A DNA stretch of 64,000 bases, taken from assembly GCF_017161425.1 (NCBI RefSeq), contig NZ_CP071057.1:2047501-2111500 (forward strand). The letters run 5' to 3'. Positions 51,717 to 61,149 of this stretch are shown piece by piece. Positions within the stretch are counted from its first letter, which is position 1; each line of letters starts with the position of its first letter. The translations under genes and the position numbers were made by a program. The notes under the pieces were generated by a model. The model made no database searches. It worked only from the letters and a program-made list of their open reading frames with translations, and was not told where the DNA came from. The stretch is from Marinicauda algicola (GTDB lineage Bacteria; Pseudomonadota; Alphaproteobacteria; Caulobacterales; Maricaulaceae).

Positions 51717-53264
51717 ATGGCCCAGATGGACAAGCCGCGGCTTTCGTTCTGGCAGATCTTCAACATCTCGTTCGGCTTCTTCGGCATCCAGATCGCCTTC
51801 GCCCTGCAGAACGCGAATGTCAGCCGGATCTTCCAGACGCTCGGCGCTTCGATCGAGGCCCTGCCCGTGCTCTGGCTCGCGGGACCGATCACGGGCCTGC
51901 TCGTCCAGCCCATCGTCGGACATTTCTCCGACCGTACCTGGGGTCCTCTGGGGCGGCGCAGGCCCTATTTCCTCATCGGCGCGATCCTGTCCACGCTCGC
52001 CCTCTTCGTCATGCCGAACTCGCCCTATCTGTGGGTCGCGGCGGTGACGCTGTGGATTCTCGACGCCTCGATCAACATCTCGATGGAGCCGTTCCGCGCC
52101 TTCGTCGGGGACATGCTGCCGAGCGAGCAGCGCACGCGCGGCTTCGCCATGCAGACCATCTTCATCGGCACCGGCGCCTTCCTCGCCTCGCTCGCCCCGT
52201 GGACGCTGACCGAGCTGTTCGGCGTGTCCGCCGAGGCCCCGGCCGGGGTCATCCCCGACGCGGTGAAGTATTCCTTCTACATCGGCGCGGTCGCGCTCTT
52301 CCTGGCGGTCGGCTGGACGGTCGTCAGCTCGAAGGAATACTCCCCGGAGGAGCTGAAAAAGTTCAAGGAGCCGCCCGGCCTGTTTCGCGACGAGCGTCTG
52401 GAGGCGCGCGCCGAGCGCGGCGCCGGCCATTACCTGCGCTCGGGCGGCGGCTTCCTCCTCGCCGGCCTCGTCGCCAGCTGGGCGGTCCACCGCTTCGACG
52501 CGGTCGCGACGCTCTACATCCTCACCGGCGGGCTCGCCGTGCTCGGCGCGCTCCTGCTCTTCCACGCCGGGTTCAAGGCCGCCTCGAAGACCGACAACTT
52601 CCTCTCCCACATCCTCACCGATCTCGACGCCATGCCGCTCGTCATGCGCCGGCTCGCGGTGGTGCAGTTCTTCTCCTGGTTCGGCCTGTTCATCATGTGG
52701 GTCTACGCCACCCCGGCCGTCACCGCCCACCACTATGCCGCGCTCGACCCGACCTCGATCGCGTATAACGAGGGGGCCAACTGGGTGGGCGTGCTGTTCG
52801 CGGCCTACAACGTCATCGCGGCGGCCTGGGCCTTCGTCCTGCCGGTGATCGCGAAGGCGCTGAACCGGCGCGCGGCGCACGCGATCAACCTGGTGCTCGG
52901 CGGGCTGGCGCTCGCGAGCTTCTACGTGATCACCGACCCGACATGGCTGTGGGTTCCGATGATCGGGATCGGCATGGCCTGGGCCTCGATCCTGACCATG
53001 CCCTACGCGATCCTGTCGGACTCCCTGCCGGCGGCGAAGATGGGCGTCTACATGGGCATCTTCAATTTCTTCATCGTCATCCCGCAGATCGTCGTCGCGG
53101 GACTGATGGGCCCGATCCTGGCCTATGTCTTCGACAGCCAGGCGATCTACGCCTTCATCCTGGCCGGCGCCTCGTTCGGCGTGGCCGCCGCCGCGCTCGC
53201 CTTCGTGCCGGGCCGCAGGAAGGTCGCCGAAGCGGGAACGAGCGAGGCAGTGGCCCCGCTGTAA
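51717..53264 (+). CDS. MFS sugar transporter (maltose/sucrose type)
   Basis: 515 residues, about 12 transmembrane helices. [20 protein letters not shown] and [20 protein letters not shown] are the helix-1 and loop 2-3 signatures of the GPH/SLC45-like sugar carriers, which use proton symport to take up maltose or sucrose. Loop 6-7 holds a charged insertion ([16 protein letters not shown]). The neighbouring LacI and glucosidase point to maltose/maltodextrin across the inner membrane, like Caulobacter MalY. GGGGGAGG precedes the ATG. It converges on the GH13 amylase gene. Confidence 0.9.
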   Translation: MAQMDKPRLSFWQIFNISFGFFGIQIAFALQNANVSRIFQTLGASIEALPVLWLAGPITGLLVQPIVGHFSDRTWGPLGRRRPYFLIGAILSTLALFVMPNSPYLWVAAVTLWILDASINISMEPFRAFVGDMLPSEQRTRGFAMQTIFIGTGAFLASLAPWTLTELFGVSAEAPAGVIPDAVKYSFYIGAVALFLAVGWTVVSSKEYSPEELKKFKEPPGLFRDERLEARAERGAGHYLRSGGGFLLAGLVASWAVHRFDAVATLYILTGGLAVLGALLLFHAGFKAASKTDNFLSHILTDLDAMPLVMRRLAVVQFFSWFGLFIMWVYATPAVTAHHYAALDPTSIAYNEGANWVGVLFAAYNVIAAAWAFVLPVIAKALNRRAAHAINLVLGGLALASFYVITDPTWLWVPMIGIGMAWASILTMPYAILSDSLPAAKMGVYMGIFNFFIVIPQIVVAGLMGPILAYVFDSQAIYAFILAGASFGVAAAALAFVPGRRKVAEAGTSEAVAPL

Positions 53265-53284
53265 GGCCGGCTTCCCACCCCTCG

Positions 53285-53321
53285 GTCCGCTCCGCGGACA
53301 GCTCCCCCATCAAGGGGGAGC
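53285..53321. terminator. Double hairpin, REP-like element/bidirectional terminator
   Basis: Two adjacent hairpins: GTCCGC/GCGGAC (53285-53290, 53294-53299) and GCTCCCCC/GGGGGAGC (53301-53308, 53314-53321). They sit in the 74-bp gap between convergent MFS and amylase genes. The arrangement resembles repeated extragenic palindromes common in alphaproteobacteria, and it would also serve as terminator on both strands. Confidence 0.65.
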
Positions 53322-53338
53322 AGGCGATGACTCGCCCC

Positions 53339-55204
53339 CTACTCCACCGCCCGGCACAGCACGAAGTCGAGCGCGGGCACGCTGACGGGATAGCTTCCGG
53401 CCGCAGAGACCTCGCCCGCGCAGTCGCCCGCCAGCGCCTCGAAGCGGCGCGAGCGGCCATTGACCACCACGTTCGCCTGACGCGGCGCCTCGCCCGCATT
53501 GAACACGGCGAGATACTCCGCCCCCGTGTCGGGATCGAAGCGGGAGAAGGCGAGAAGGCCGCCCTCCAGATCGCTGTGGCGCACCACGAGTTCGCCGCGG
53601 CGCAGGGCCGGGTGGGCCTGGCGGATCGCGGCCATCTGCGCGATGAAGGCGTAGAGCGGGTGGGCGGTGTCGAAATTCTCGTCCGCCACGCTCGCATCGG
53701 TGCCGATGAGATCGTTGTCGACATAGCTGTCCTGGACGCTCGGGAAGAGCGTCTCGCGCGCGCCCTGGTCGCCGCGGTCGGAGACGAAGCCCTGCTCGTC
53801 GCCATAGTAGATCACCGGCACGCCGCGGCTGGCAAACATGAGCGCGTGGGCGAGGCGGGTGCGCGCAAGCAGCTCCTCGTCCGGGATTTCCGGATCGGCC
53901 TCGCGCACGAACTGGGAGAAGCGGCCCATGTCGTGATTGCCGAGGAAGGTCGGGTTGATGCGCGCCGTCGCGCGCCCGCCCTCGTAGGCGAAATCCTCGT
54001 CGAAGAAGCGCTCCATGACGCGCGCGCCCTGCCCGTCCGCGACATAGGCCCGCGCCGCGCCCTGGAAGGCGAAGTCGAGCACGCTGGGCACCTCACCCTC
54101 GTTGACGAAGCGGGCGAGCTGGCCGGGATCGAACTCGTAGACCTCGCCGAAGATGTGGAAGTGCTCGATGCCTTGCGCGCGCGCATGCTCGAGGATGGCC
54201 GGCGCGAATTGCTGCCAGAACTCGATATTGACGTGCTTGGTGGTGTCCACCCGGAAGCCGTCGACGCGGAAATCGGTGATCCACTGGCTGTAGATGTCGA
54301 TCATGCCCTCGACCACGCGCGGATGGGTCGTCATCAGATCGTCGAGCGTGGCGAAATCGCCGTAGACGGAATTCTCGCCCTCGAAGCGCGTATTGCCCCG
54401 GTTGTTGTAATGGATCGGATCGTTGAGCCAGGCCGGGTTCTTCACGCCCTCCTCGCCCTCGGGCACGTAAGGGGTATAGGCCCAGCGCGGATCGGTCAGC
54501 GCGGCGAAATTCCCCGCCGTCAGGTGCTCGCCATCCATGCCGAGGAAACCGTCATTGATCGCCTCCCCGTCCGGACCGCCGCGCGTCGTCCAGGGATAGT
54601 CGCCGATCGCGCGGTAGGCACAGTCCTCACCCGCCGCGTCCGGGCCGGAATACTCCGGGTCGTGACATTCGCGGTAGCGGATGACGTCGGCGGTGTGGTT
54701 GGTGATGATGTCCATATAGACCTTCATCCCCCTGGCATGGGCCGCCTCGACGAGCGCGCGGAAGTCCTCGCGCGTGCCGATATGGGGATCGACATTCAGG
54801 AAATCGGTGATCCAGTAGCCGTGATAGCCCGCCGAAGCCATCTCGCCCTCGCCCTGGACCGGCTTGTTCTCGAAGATGGGCGAGAGCCAGATCGCCGTCG
54901 CGCCGAGGCCCTGGATGTAGTCCAGCCGCTCGATCACCCCCTGCAGGTCGCCGCCGTGGAAGAAGCCGGTATGGGTCGGGTCGTGGCCGTGATCGAGCCG
55001 GCCGCCCTCGAACCCGCCGCGGTCATTGTCCGGGTTGGCGTTCTCGAACCGGTCGGGCAGGAGGAAATAGATGATCTCGTCTTCCGGCGCGCGCGCGGCG
55101 GCCGGGCCGGGCCCCGCGGCCTCTTCCTGCGCCCGTGCGCAGGCCATCAGCGCCATCGCGCCGGCCGCGGCCAGCAGCATGGATTTGCACAGTTTCGGCG
55201 TCAT
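53339..55204 (-). CDS. GH13 alpha-amylase family enzyme, exported
   Basis: 621 residues. Hydrophobic leader MTPKLCKSMLLAAAGAMALM then ACARA: Cys22 sits in a lipobox-like LMAC, or cleavage may follow ARA. GH13 regions: MDIITNHTADV, FRVDGFRVDTTKHVN with the nucleophile Asp, IFGEVYEF with the acid/base Glu, and TFLGNHDMGRFS with the third Asp. It resembles periplasmic alpha-amylases/cyclomaltodextrinases. Near the C-terminus an all-beta domain is seen. Divergent by 194 bp from the GH97 gene; a LacI-type site lies between them. It would shorten maltodextrins in the periplasm or on the cell surface. Confidence 0.92.
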   Translation of the reverse strand: MTPKLCKSMLLAAAGAMALMACARAQEEAAGPGPAAARAPEDEIIYFLLPDRFENANPDNDRGGFEGGRLDHGHDPTHTGFFHGGDLQGVIERLDYIQGLGATAIWLSPIFENKPVQGEGEMASAGYHGYWITDFLNVDPHIGTREDFRALVEAAHARGMKVYMDIITNHTADVIRYRECHDPEYSGPDAAGEDCAYRAIGDYPWTTRGGPDGEAINDGFLGMDGEHLTAGNFAALTDPRWAYTPYVPEGEEGVKNPAWLNDPIHYNNRGNTRFEGENSVYGDFATLDDLMTTHPRVVEGMIDIYSQWITDFRVDGFRVDTTKHVNIEFWQQFAPAILEHARAQGIEHFHIFGEVYEFDPGQLARFVNEGEVPSVLDFAFQGAARAYVADGQGARVMERFFDEDFAYEGGRATARINPTFLGNHDMGRFSQFVREADPEIPDEELLARTRLAHALMFASRGVPVIYYGDEQGFVSDRGDQGARETLFPSVQDSYVDNDLIGTDASVADENFDTAHPLYAFIAQMAAIRQAHPALRRGELVVRHSDLEGGLLAFSRFDPDTGAEYLAVFNAGEAPRQANVVVNGRSRRFEALAGDCAGEVSAAGSYPVSVPALDFVLCRAVE

Positions 55205-55285
55205 CCCGATCCTCCCCGGTTCGCTCGGCTGTCCTCTCCCACTTTAGCGCTCCGGCGCGTCCTGTCACTCGGAACCGGTTCGACT

Positions 55286-55299
55286 TGCGATTTTTTGCG
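55286..55299. promoter_or_regulatory. Candidate LacI operator (amylase/GH97 gap)
   Basis: TGCGATTTTTTGCG, 10 of 14 positions matching the palindrome at 51507 and, as reverse complement, 13 of 14 matching the site at 48697. It lies between the divergent exported amylase and the GH97-esterase pair. Confidence 0.55.
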
Positions 55300-55398
55300 C
55301 ACTGTGGGCATGCTTCGCAAAAGGCCGGCGCGCGCGCCGCGTCCGGCCCGCCGTCACGCTGCGATGCAGCAAAACAAGGACACCCGGGGAGGAAGACC

Positions 55399-57522
55399 AT
55401 GCACGCGACGATCGAGACACGGAAGTGGAAGCGCGCCGCGCCGGCACTTGCTTGCGCTGTGTTTGCGCTTGTTTGCGCTTGTTCGCCGCGGGAAGCCGCC
55501 GCGGGCCAGGCGTCCGGCGATCGCGCGCCCGCCGAAGCCGCCGCGATCGCCGCGCCGGCCGAGATCCTCTCCCCGGACGGGCGCCTCCTCATGCGGCTCA
55601 CCCAGGAGGACGGCGTCGTGCGCTATGCAGTCGAGTATGACGGCGCGCCGGTCATCGCGCCCTCGCGCCTCGGCTTCCGCTTCGTCACCGGGCCCAATCT
55701 CGAGAACGGCCTCTCCCTCGTCTCGGTCGAGCGCGACAGCCACGAGGGCGAGTGGGAGACGGTCTATGGCGAGCGGCGCGTCGTCACCGACCATTACAAC
55801 GAGATCGAGGCCGTGTTCGAAGCCGACGGCCAGCCGGGCACGCGCCTGACCCTGCGCGCGCGCCTGTTCGATACCGGGCTCGGCTTCCGCTACGAGGTCG
55901 AGCGCGACAGCCCGGGCGGAGAGACCCTGATCGCCGACGAGCTGACCGAGTTCACCTTCGCCTCGGACGGGACGGCCTGGTGGATCCCCTCGGGGGAGTT
56001 CAACCGCTACGAATACATCTTCCACACCACGCCGATCACCGAGGTCTGGAAGGCGCATACGCCCTTCACCGCGCGGCTCGAGGACGGGCCCTATGTCTCG
56101 ATCCACGAGGCGGCGCTCGTGGACTATTCGGGCATGTCGGTCGACCAGGAGCGCCCGCTCGTCTTCCAGGCATCGCTGTCGCCGGCCTCCGACGGGGTGC
56201 GCGTGCGCACCGGGGAACGCTTCGTCACGCCCTGGCGCACGATCCAGGCCAGCGACAGCGCGGTCGGGCTCGTCAACGGCTCGGACCTGATCCTCAATCT
56301 CAACGAGCCGAACGTCCTGGAGGACACCAGCTGGATCGAGCCGGGCAAGTATGTCGGCATCTGGTGGGGCATGCATCTCGGGCAGTGGACCTGGGGCTCG
56401 GGTCCCAACCATGGCGCCACGACCGAGCGCACGCGCGCCTATATCGATTTCGCCGCCGAGAACGGATTTGCCGGCGTGCTGGTGGAGGGCTGGAATCTCG
56501 GCTGGGACGGGGACTGGTTCAACAATGGCGAGATCATCGACTTCACCACGCCCTATCCCGATTTCGACCTGGAGGGCCTTGCCGCCTACGCTCAGGCGCG
56601 CGGGGTTCGCCTGATCGGCCATCACGAAACCTCCGGCGCGGTGACCAATTACGAGACCCAGATGGAGGCCGCCTTCGACCTCTACGAGGCCAACGGCGTG
56701 CGCGCCATCAAGACCGGCTATGTCGCCGATGCCGGCGAGATCCTGCGCCGCGATGCGGACGGCATCGCCCGCTACGAATGGCATGACGGCCAGTTCACCG
56801 TGAACCACCACCAGCGCGTCATCGAGCGGGCCGCCGAGCACCGCCTGTCGATCAACACCCACGAGCCGGTCAAGGATACCGGGCTGCGCCGCACCTGGCC
56901 GAACTGGATGACGCGCGAGGGCGCGCGCGGCCAGGAGTTCAACGCCTGGGGCGCGCCGCCCAACCCGCCCGAGCACGTGGCGATCCTGCCCTTCACCCGC
57001 CTGCTCGCCGGGCCGATGGACTACACGCCCGGCATCTTCGACCTCACCTTCGAGCGCCAGGACGGGGTGCGCGGCATCCAGCACACGCTCGCCAAGGAGC
57101 TCGCGCTCTACGTGGTGATCTACTCGCCGCTGCAGATGGCCGCCGACCTGATCGAGAACTACGAGGCCCACCCGCAGATGTTCCAGTTCATCCGCGACGT
57201 GCCGGCCGACTGGGAGAACTCGATCGCCCTGCAGGGCGAGGTCGCCGACTATATCGTCATGGCCCGCCAGGAACGCGGCGGGGCGGACTGGTATCTCGGC
57301 GCGCTGACCGACGAGACCCCCCGCAGCATCGAGGTCGCGCTCGACTTCCTGGAAGCGGGCCGCGCCTACACGGCCGAGATCTATCGCGACGGTCCGGATG
57401 CGCACTGGGACAGCGCGCCCTACGACTATGTCGTGGAGTCCCGTGAGGTCACCGCCGCCGACACGCTCGCCTTCGATCTCGCCGCGAGCGGCGGGGTCGC
57501 CGTGCGCTTCGCGGCGCAGTGA
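55399..57522 (+). CDS. GH97 glycoside hydrolase lipoprotein (SusB-like)
   Basis: 707 residues. After a basic leader, the hydrophobic stretch ALACAVFALVCAC ends in a probable lipobox Cys. The N-terminal beta-sandwich (about 50-300) precedes the (beta/alpha)8 domain. The GH97 acidic residues appear in LIGHHETSGAV, LSINTHEPVKDTGLRRTWPN and GQEFNAWGAPPNPPEH, matching the inverting, alpha-glucosidase-like group. This suggests calcium-dependent hydrolysis of alpha-glucosides from the non-reducing end in the periplasm. GGGGAGG precedes the ATG at 55399. Its stop is 13 bp from the CBM20-esterase start, so the two form an operon. Confidence 0.92.
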   Translation: MHATIETRKWKRAAPALACAVFALVCACSPREAAAGQASGDRAPAEAAAIAAPAEILSPDGRLLMRLTQEDGVVRYAVEYDGAPVIAPSRLGFRFVTGPNLENGLSLVSVERDSHEGEWETVYGERRVVTDHYNEIEAVFEADGQPGTRLTLRARLFDTGLGFRYEVERDSPGGETLIADELTEFTFASDGTAWWIPSGEFNRYEYIFHTTPITEVWKAHTPFTARLEDGPYVSIHEAALVDYSGMSVDQERPLVFQASLSPASDGVRVRTGERFVTPWRTIQASDSAVGLVNGSDLILNLNEPNVLEDTSWIEPGKYVGIWWGMHLGQWTWGSGPNHGATTERTRAYIDFAAENGFAGVLVEGWNLGWDGDWFNNGEIIDFTTPYPDFDLEGLAAYAQARGVRLIGHHETSGAVTNYETQMEAAFDLYEANGVRAIKTGYVADAGEILRRDADGIARYEWHDGQFTVNHHQRVIERAAEHRLSINTHEPVKDTGLRRTWPNWMTREGARGQEFNAWGAPPNPPEHVAILPFTRLLAGPMDYTPGIFDLTFERQDGVRGIQHTLAKELALYVVIYSPLQMAADLIENYEAHPQMFQFIRDVPADWENSIALQGEVADYIVMARQERGGADWYLGALTDETPRSIEVALDFLEAGRAYTAEIYRDGPDAHWDSAPYDYVVESREVTAADTLAFDLAASGGVAVRFAAQ

Positions 57523-57535
57523 CGCAGGCGTCGCG

Positions 57536-58777
57536 ATGAAGCCCGCTCTCGCCGCGCTCCTCCTCCTGGCCGCCTGCGCCCCGCAGGGCAGCCCGCCCGC
57601 CGAGGCGCCGGGCAGGACTCAGGAGCAGTCGATGACGCAGATCACGGTGATCGCCACCGTGCCGGAGGGGGCCGGGGAGATCTATCTCACCGGCAACCTG
57701 GACGAGCTCGGCCCCTGGCGGGCGGACGGCCTGCTGATGTCCGGCGAGGGCCGCGAGCGGCGCGCGAGCGTCCTCGTGCCCGAAGGCACGCTCTTCGAGT
57801 TCAAGATCACGGGCGGCAGCTGGGACCGCGAGGGCACCGGCCCCTCGGGCACGGTCCTGCCGAACTTCACCCACAGGGCGGAAGGCGAGGCAGGCGAGGC
57901 GCGCGTCGAGATCGTCGACTTCAAGCACCCGCCGGAGGCCTATATCGCCGACCCGCAGGGATCGGGCGTGCTCGGCACGCTGATCTACTGGACCGATCTG
58001 GACTCGGCCTTCCTGGAGACCACCCGCCACGTCTCGATCTGGCTGCCGCCAGGCTACGAGGCCGAGCCGGAGAAGCGCTACCCGGTCCTCTACATGCATG
58101 ACGGTCAGAACCTGTTCGACCCGCGCATCGCCAATACCGGCACCGACTGGGGCATCGACGAGGCGATGATGGCCAATGTCGAGGCCGGGCTTCACGGACC
58201 CGCCATCGTGGTTGGCATCTGGAGCACGAACCGGCGCGGCTACGAGCTCTCGCCCTGGCACGGCGGGCCGGACTACGCGCGCATGATCGTGGAGGAGATC
58301 AGGCCGCGCGTCGACGCGGCCTTCCGCACGCTGGACGGACCCGCGAACACCTTCACCATGGGCTCGTCGATGGGCGGGCTGATCTCGCAATACCTGGTGC
58401 GCGAATATCCGGACGTCTTCGGCGCCTGCGGCTGCGTCTCGACCCACGTGCCCCTGAGCCCGGCGATGGCGCGCGACTTCCTGGGGCTCGAGGGCGGGCC
58501 GGTCCTGGAAAGTCCGGACAAACCCTATCTCATCGCCGAGATCGAGGCGGGCGCGCAAATTCCGGCAAATGTCCGGATGTTCTTCGATCACGGCACGCAG
58601 ACGCTCGATGCGAATTACGGTCCCGGCCATGCGGCGATCCGCGACTGGCTCCTGGCCCAGGGCCTTTCCGAAGGCGAGGACTTCATTGTCCGGACCTATG
58701 AGGGCGCGGCGCACAACGAGGCGTCCTGGCGCGCCCGCGCGGGCGACCAGCTCGCCTTCCTGCTGGCCGGACACTAG
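57536..58777 (+). CDS. CBM20-esterase fusion lipoprotein
   Basis: 413 residues. Leader MKPALAALLLLAAC with lipobox LAAC (Cys14), then a starch-binding CBM20-like domain (about 33-140; MTQITVIATVPEGAGEIYLT, GNLDELGPWRADG). From about residue 155 comes an alpha/beta-hydrolase of the esterase D family: VLYMHDGQNLFD, nucleophile in FTMGSSMGGLISQ, and the probable His in YEGAAHNEASWRARAG. The pairing suggests an esterase acting on acylated starch or on a substrate bound to it. Co-transcribed with the GH97 gene. Its stop TAG shares CTAG with the convergent DUF6445 gene. Esterase substrate unknown. Confidence 0.82.
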   Translation: MKPALAALLLLAACAPQGSPPAEAPGRTQEQSMTQITVIATVPEGAGEIYLTGNLDELGPWRADGLLMSGEGRERRASVLVPEGTLFEFKITGGSWDREGTGPSGTVLPNFTHRAEGEAGEARVEIVDFKHPPEAYIADPQGSGVLGTLIYWTDLDSAFLETTRHVSIWLPPGYEAEPEKRYPVLYMHDGQNLFDPRIANTGTDWGIDEAMMANVEAGLHGPAIVVGIWSTNRRGYELSPWHGGPDYARMIVEEIRPRVDAAFRTLDGPANTFTMGSSMGGLISQYLVREYPDVFGACGCVSTHVPLSPAMARDFLGLEGGPVLESPDKPYLIAEIEAGAQIPANVRMFFDHGTQTLDANYGPGHAAIRDWLLAQGLSEGEDFIVRTYEGAAHNEASWRARAGDQLAFLLAGH

Positions 58778-59445
58778 GGCCGGACCTGCAGGAAGGTGTT
58801 CACCGTCAGCCGCCCGGTGCGCGGATCGGGATCGAAGGCGAACCCCTCCGGGATATCCCCCGAATGCAGCGAGATGCCGCGATAGACCGCGAGCCGGTTA
58901 TAGCGGGCCGGTAGCGTGAAGATAGGCTCGAACAGTGGCGAGGGCGCGGTGAAGTAACCGTCCGGCAGCCCCGCGCGCGCGACGTCCGCGCGCAGGGCCG
59001 CGTCGTAGGCGGAGAGCCGGTCCGGCGTGATCGTCTCGAACCCGGTCGAGACGTGCCGGTAGAAGCTCGTCCCGCCCATTTGCGGCCCGCACAGATAGTG
59101 CAGCACCGCGATCCTGCCCGCGTCCGCCCCGTCGAAATGGGGCAGGCGCTGGATCGGGGTGAGGGTCGCAGGGTCTTGGGTGACAAGGGAAAAATTGCAC
59201 TCGGCGAGCACCGCCCCGCGCACCGCGCCGAACACCTCGACAAGGATTTGCCTGATCAGGTCCATCCGTTCGCCGAGATAGGCCGAAGGCGCCGCGGCGC
59301 GCACGCCGGGATAGTGAATTCCGTTGCGCGAGAACGGTCTGGCCGAAGCGGCCTCGGCCAGGCGTTCCGGCTCGGCCGCGAAATCGTCCACGACCACGAC
59401 CGGCGCGCCCTCGCGGCCGATGCGGTGGACGACATAGCCGCTCAC
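58774..59445 (-). CDS. DUF6445 family protein (2-oxoglutarate dioxygenase-like)
   Basis: 223 residues. The core has IQRLPHFDGADAGRIAVLHY with an HxD pair and YRGISLHSGDIPEGF with a later His, a pattern expected for a non-heme Fe(II)/2-oxoglutarate site, and TGRLTVNTFLQV at the end. DUF6445 proteins commonly lie near tryptophan halogenases and TonB receptors in Caulobacterales and sphingomonads; their function is not known. The start is GTG at 59445 with GGGAG upstream. It is nested between the GH97-esterase operon and the second exported GH13, reading opposite to both. Confidence 0.72.
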   Translation of the reverse strand: MSGYVVHRIGREGAPVVVVDDFAAEPERLAEAASARPFSRNGIHYPGVRAAAPSAYLGERMDLIRQILVEVFGAVRGAVLAECNFSLVTQDPATLTPIQRLPHFDGADAGRIAVLHYLCGPQMGGTSFYRHVSTGFETITPDRLSAYDAALRADVARAGLPDGYFTAPSPLFEPIFTLPARYNRLAVYRGISLHSGDIPEGFAFDPDPRTGRLTVNTFLQVRP

Positions 59446-59697
59446 GGACGGATGCTCCCGGCGGCACCGGCGACTGAAAATCTCTGCAATCTGGCGGTCA
59501 TCGCCTGCCTTGCCCGATCTCGCGGCCGATCAATTGTCCCTAACAGGACAGGATTGTACAAGCGCGCGCCGGCCGGGCCACCTCTTGGAAATTTCCGCAA
59601 GTTTCCTCTACCATGCCCGTCGTTCCTGGCTTAGGGTGTCGATAGGCTAGCCGGATTCTGCGGGACACGCGCGCCTGATCGCGACGGGGAGGCGAGA

Positions 59698-61110
59698 ATG
59701 ATCGATCCGAGATGGACGAGCCTGATGGCAGGCCTCGCCCTCGCGGCCTGCTCGGCCGATGAGGAGCAGGCCCGTACCCTGGCCGACGCCGCCCCGCCCC
59801 ACACGCCCGAACCGTACGTGCAGGTGACCCACCCGGAGTGGACCCGCGATGCGGTGATCTACCAGATCAACACGCGCCAGTTCACGCGCGAGGGGACGTT
59901 CGCGGCCGCCGCCGGCGAGCTGCCGCGCCTCGCCGGGCTGGGCGTCGACATACTCTGGCTGATGCCGGTCCAGCCGATCGGCGAGGTCAACCGCAAGGGC
60001 CCGCTCGGCAGCCCGTACTCCATCGCCGACTACACCGGCGTCAATCCCGAACTCGGCACGCTGGACGAGCTGAAAGCCTTCATCGACGAGGCCCACGCGC
60101 TGGGCATGCACGTCATCCTGGACTGGGTCGCCAACCACACCGCCTGGGACAACCCGCTCGTCGCCGAGCATCCCGAATGGTATTCGCGCAACTGGGCCGG
60201 CGAGATGCAGCCCCCGCCCGGCACCGACTGGAGCGACGTCGTCGACCTCGACTATTCGCACGCCGGGCTTCGCGAATACATGAGCGATGCCATGGCCTTC
60301 TGGGTGCGCGAGGTGGGCTTCGACGGCTTCCGCGCGGATGTGGCCGGCTTCGTGCCGCTCGATTTCTGGGAGGACGTGCGCGCCGAGCTCGACGCGATCA
60401 AGCCGGTCTTCATGCTGGCCGAGTGGGAGACCCGCGACCTGCATGCGCACGCCTTCGATGCGACCTATGCCTGGAGCTGGTGGAACCGGATGCACGACAT
60501 CGCGCAGGGCCGCGCCGATGCCGGCGCGATCCGCGGCTGGTATTTCTACGATCATCACAACACCTGGCCGGAAGACGGCTACCGCATGGTCTTCGTGTCC
60601 AACCACGACAAGAATGCCTGGGAGGCCACCCAGTTCGAGGCCTTCGGGGAGATGCTGGAAGCCGCGATCGTGCTCTCGGTCACCGGCGAGGGCCTGCCGA
60701 TGATCTATAACGGCCAGGAGGCGGGAAACACCGACCGCCTCGCCTTCTTCGAGCGCGATCCGATCCAGTGGCGCGAACATCCGATCGGCGATCTCTACCG
60801 CTCGCTCTTCGCCCTGAAGGAGGAGACGAGCGCGCTCTGGAACGGCTCGGCCGGGGCGAAGATGGTCGATGTGCCCAACTCCGCGCCCGCGCGCGTGCTC
60901 AGCTTCGTGCGGCGCAACATGGAAGGCGGCGTGTTCGTCGTGCTGAACCTGTCCGGCGAGGCCCGCGAGGTCACGTTCGGGACGGGCCCCCATCACGGCG
61001 CCTACACCGACCGGTTCTCCGGCGAGCGCCTGGAGGTCGGCGCGACAACCGCCCTCGCGCTGGAGCCGTGGGGCTGGCGCGTGCTCGTGCTCGACACGCC
61101 CGGCGAGTGA
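59698..61110 (+). CDS. GH13 alpha-amylase family lipoprotein
   Basis: 470 residues. Leader with lipobox LAAC (SLMAGLALAACSADEEQ, Cys18). GH13 regions: AVIYQINTRQFTREGTF, VILDWVANHTAW, VGFDGFRADVAGFVP with the nucleophile Asp, FMLAEWETRD with the acid/base Glu, and VFVSNHDKNAWE with the third Asp. It should act on maltodextrins at the outer face of the inner membrane or in the periplasm, giving maltose and glucose. It is the first gene of a run with the SSS symporter (39 bp later) and zwf. Its own upstream gap contains TGGAAATTTCCGCA, only weakly like the LacI site. Confidence 0.9.
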   Translation: MIDPRWTSLMAGLALAACSADEEQARTLADAAPPHTPEPYVQVTHPEWTRDAVIYQINTRQFTREGTFAAAAGELPRLAGLGVDILWLMPVQPIGEVNRKGPLGSPYSIADYTGVNPELGTLDELKAFIDEAHALGMHVILDWVANHTAWDNPLVAEHPEWYSRNWAGEMQPPPGTDWSDVVDLDYSHAGLREYMSDAMAFWVREVGFDGFRADVAGFVPLDFWEDVRAELDAIKPVFMLAEWETRDLHAHAFDATYAWSWWNRMHDIAQGRADAGAIRGWYFYDHHNTWPEDGYRMVFVSNHDKNAWEATQFEAFGEMLEAAIVLSVTGEGLPMIYNGQEAGNTDRLAFFERDPIQWREHPIGDLYRSLFALKEETSALWNGSAGAKMVDVPNSAPARVLSFVRRNMEGGVFVVLNLSGEAREVTFGTGPHHGAYTDRFSGERLEVGATTALALEPWGWRVLVLDTPGE

Positions 61111-61149
61111 GGCAGGGCAAGCCTCGGCGCCCGGGGAGGGGCGGCAGAC

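Noticed and set aside
59600-59615. Fourth LacI operator before the GH13 lipoprotein gene
   Set aside because: TGGAAATTTCCGCA matches the palindrome at 10 of 14 positions but lacks the TGCA end on the left; too weak to call.
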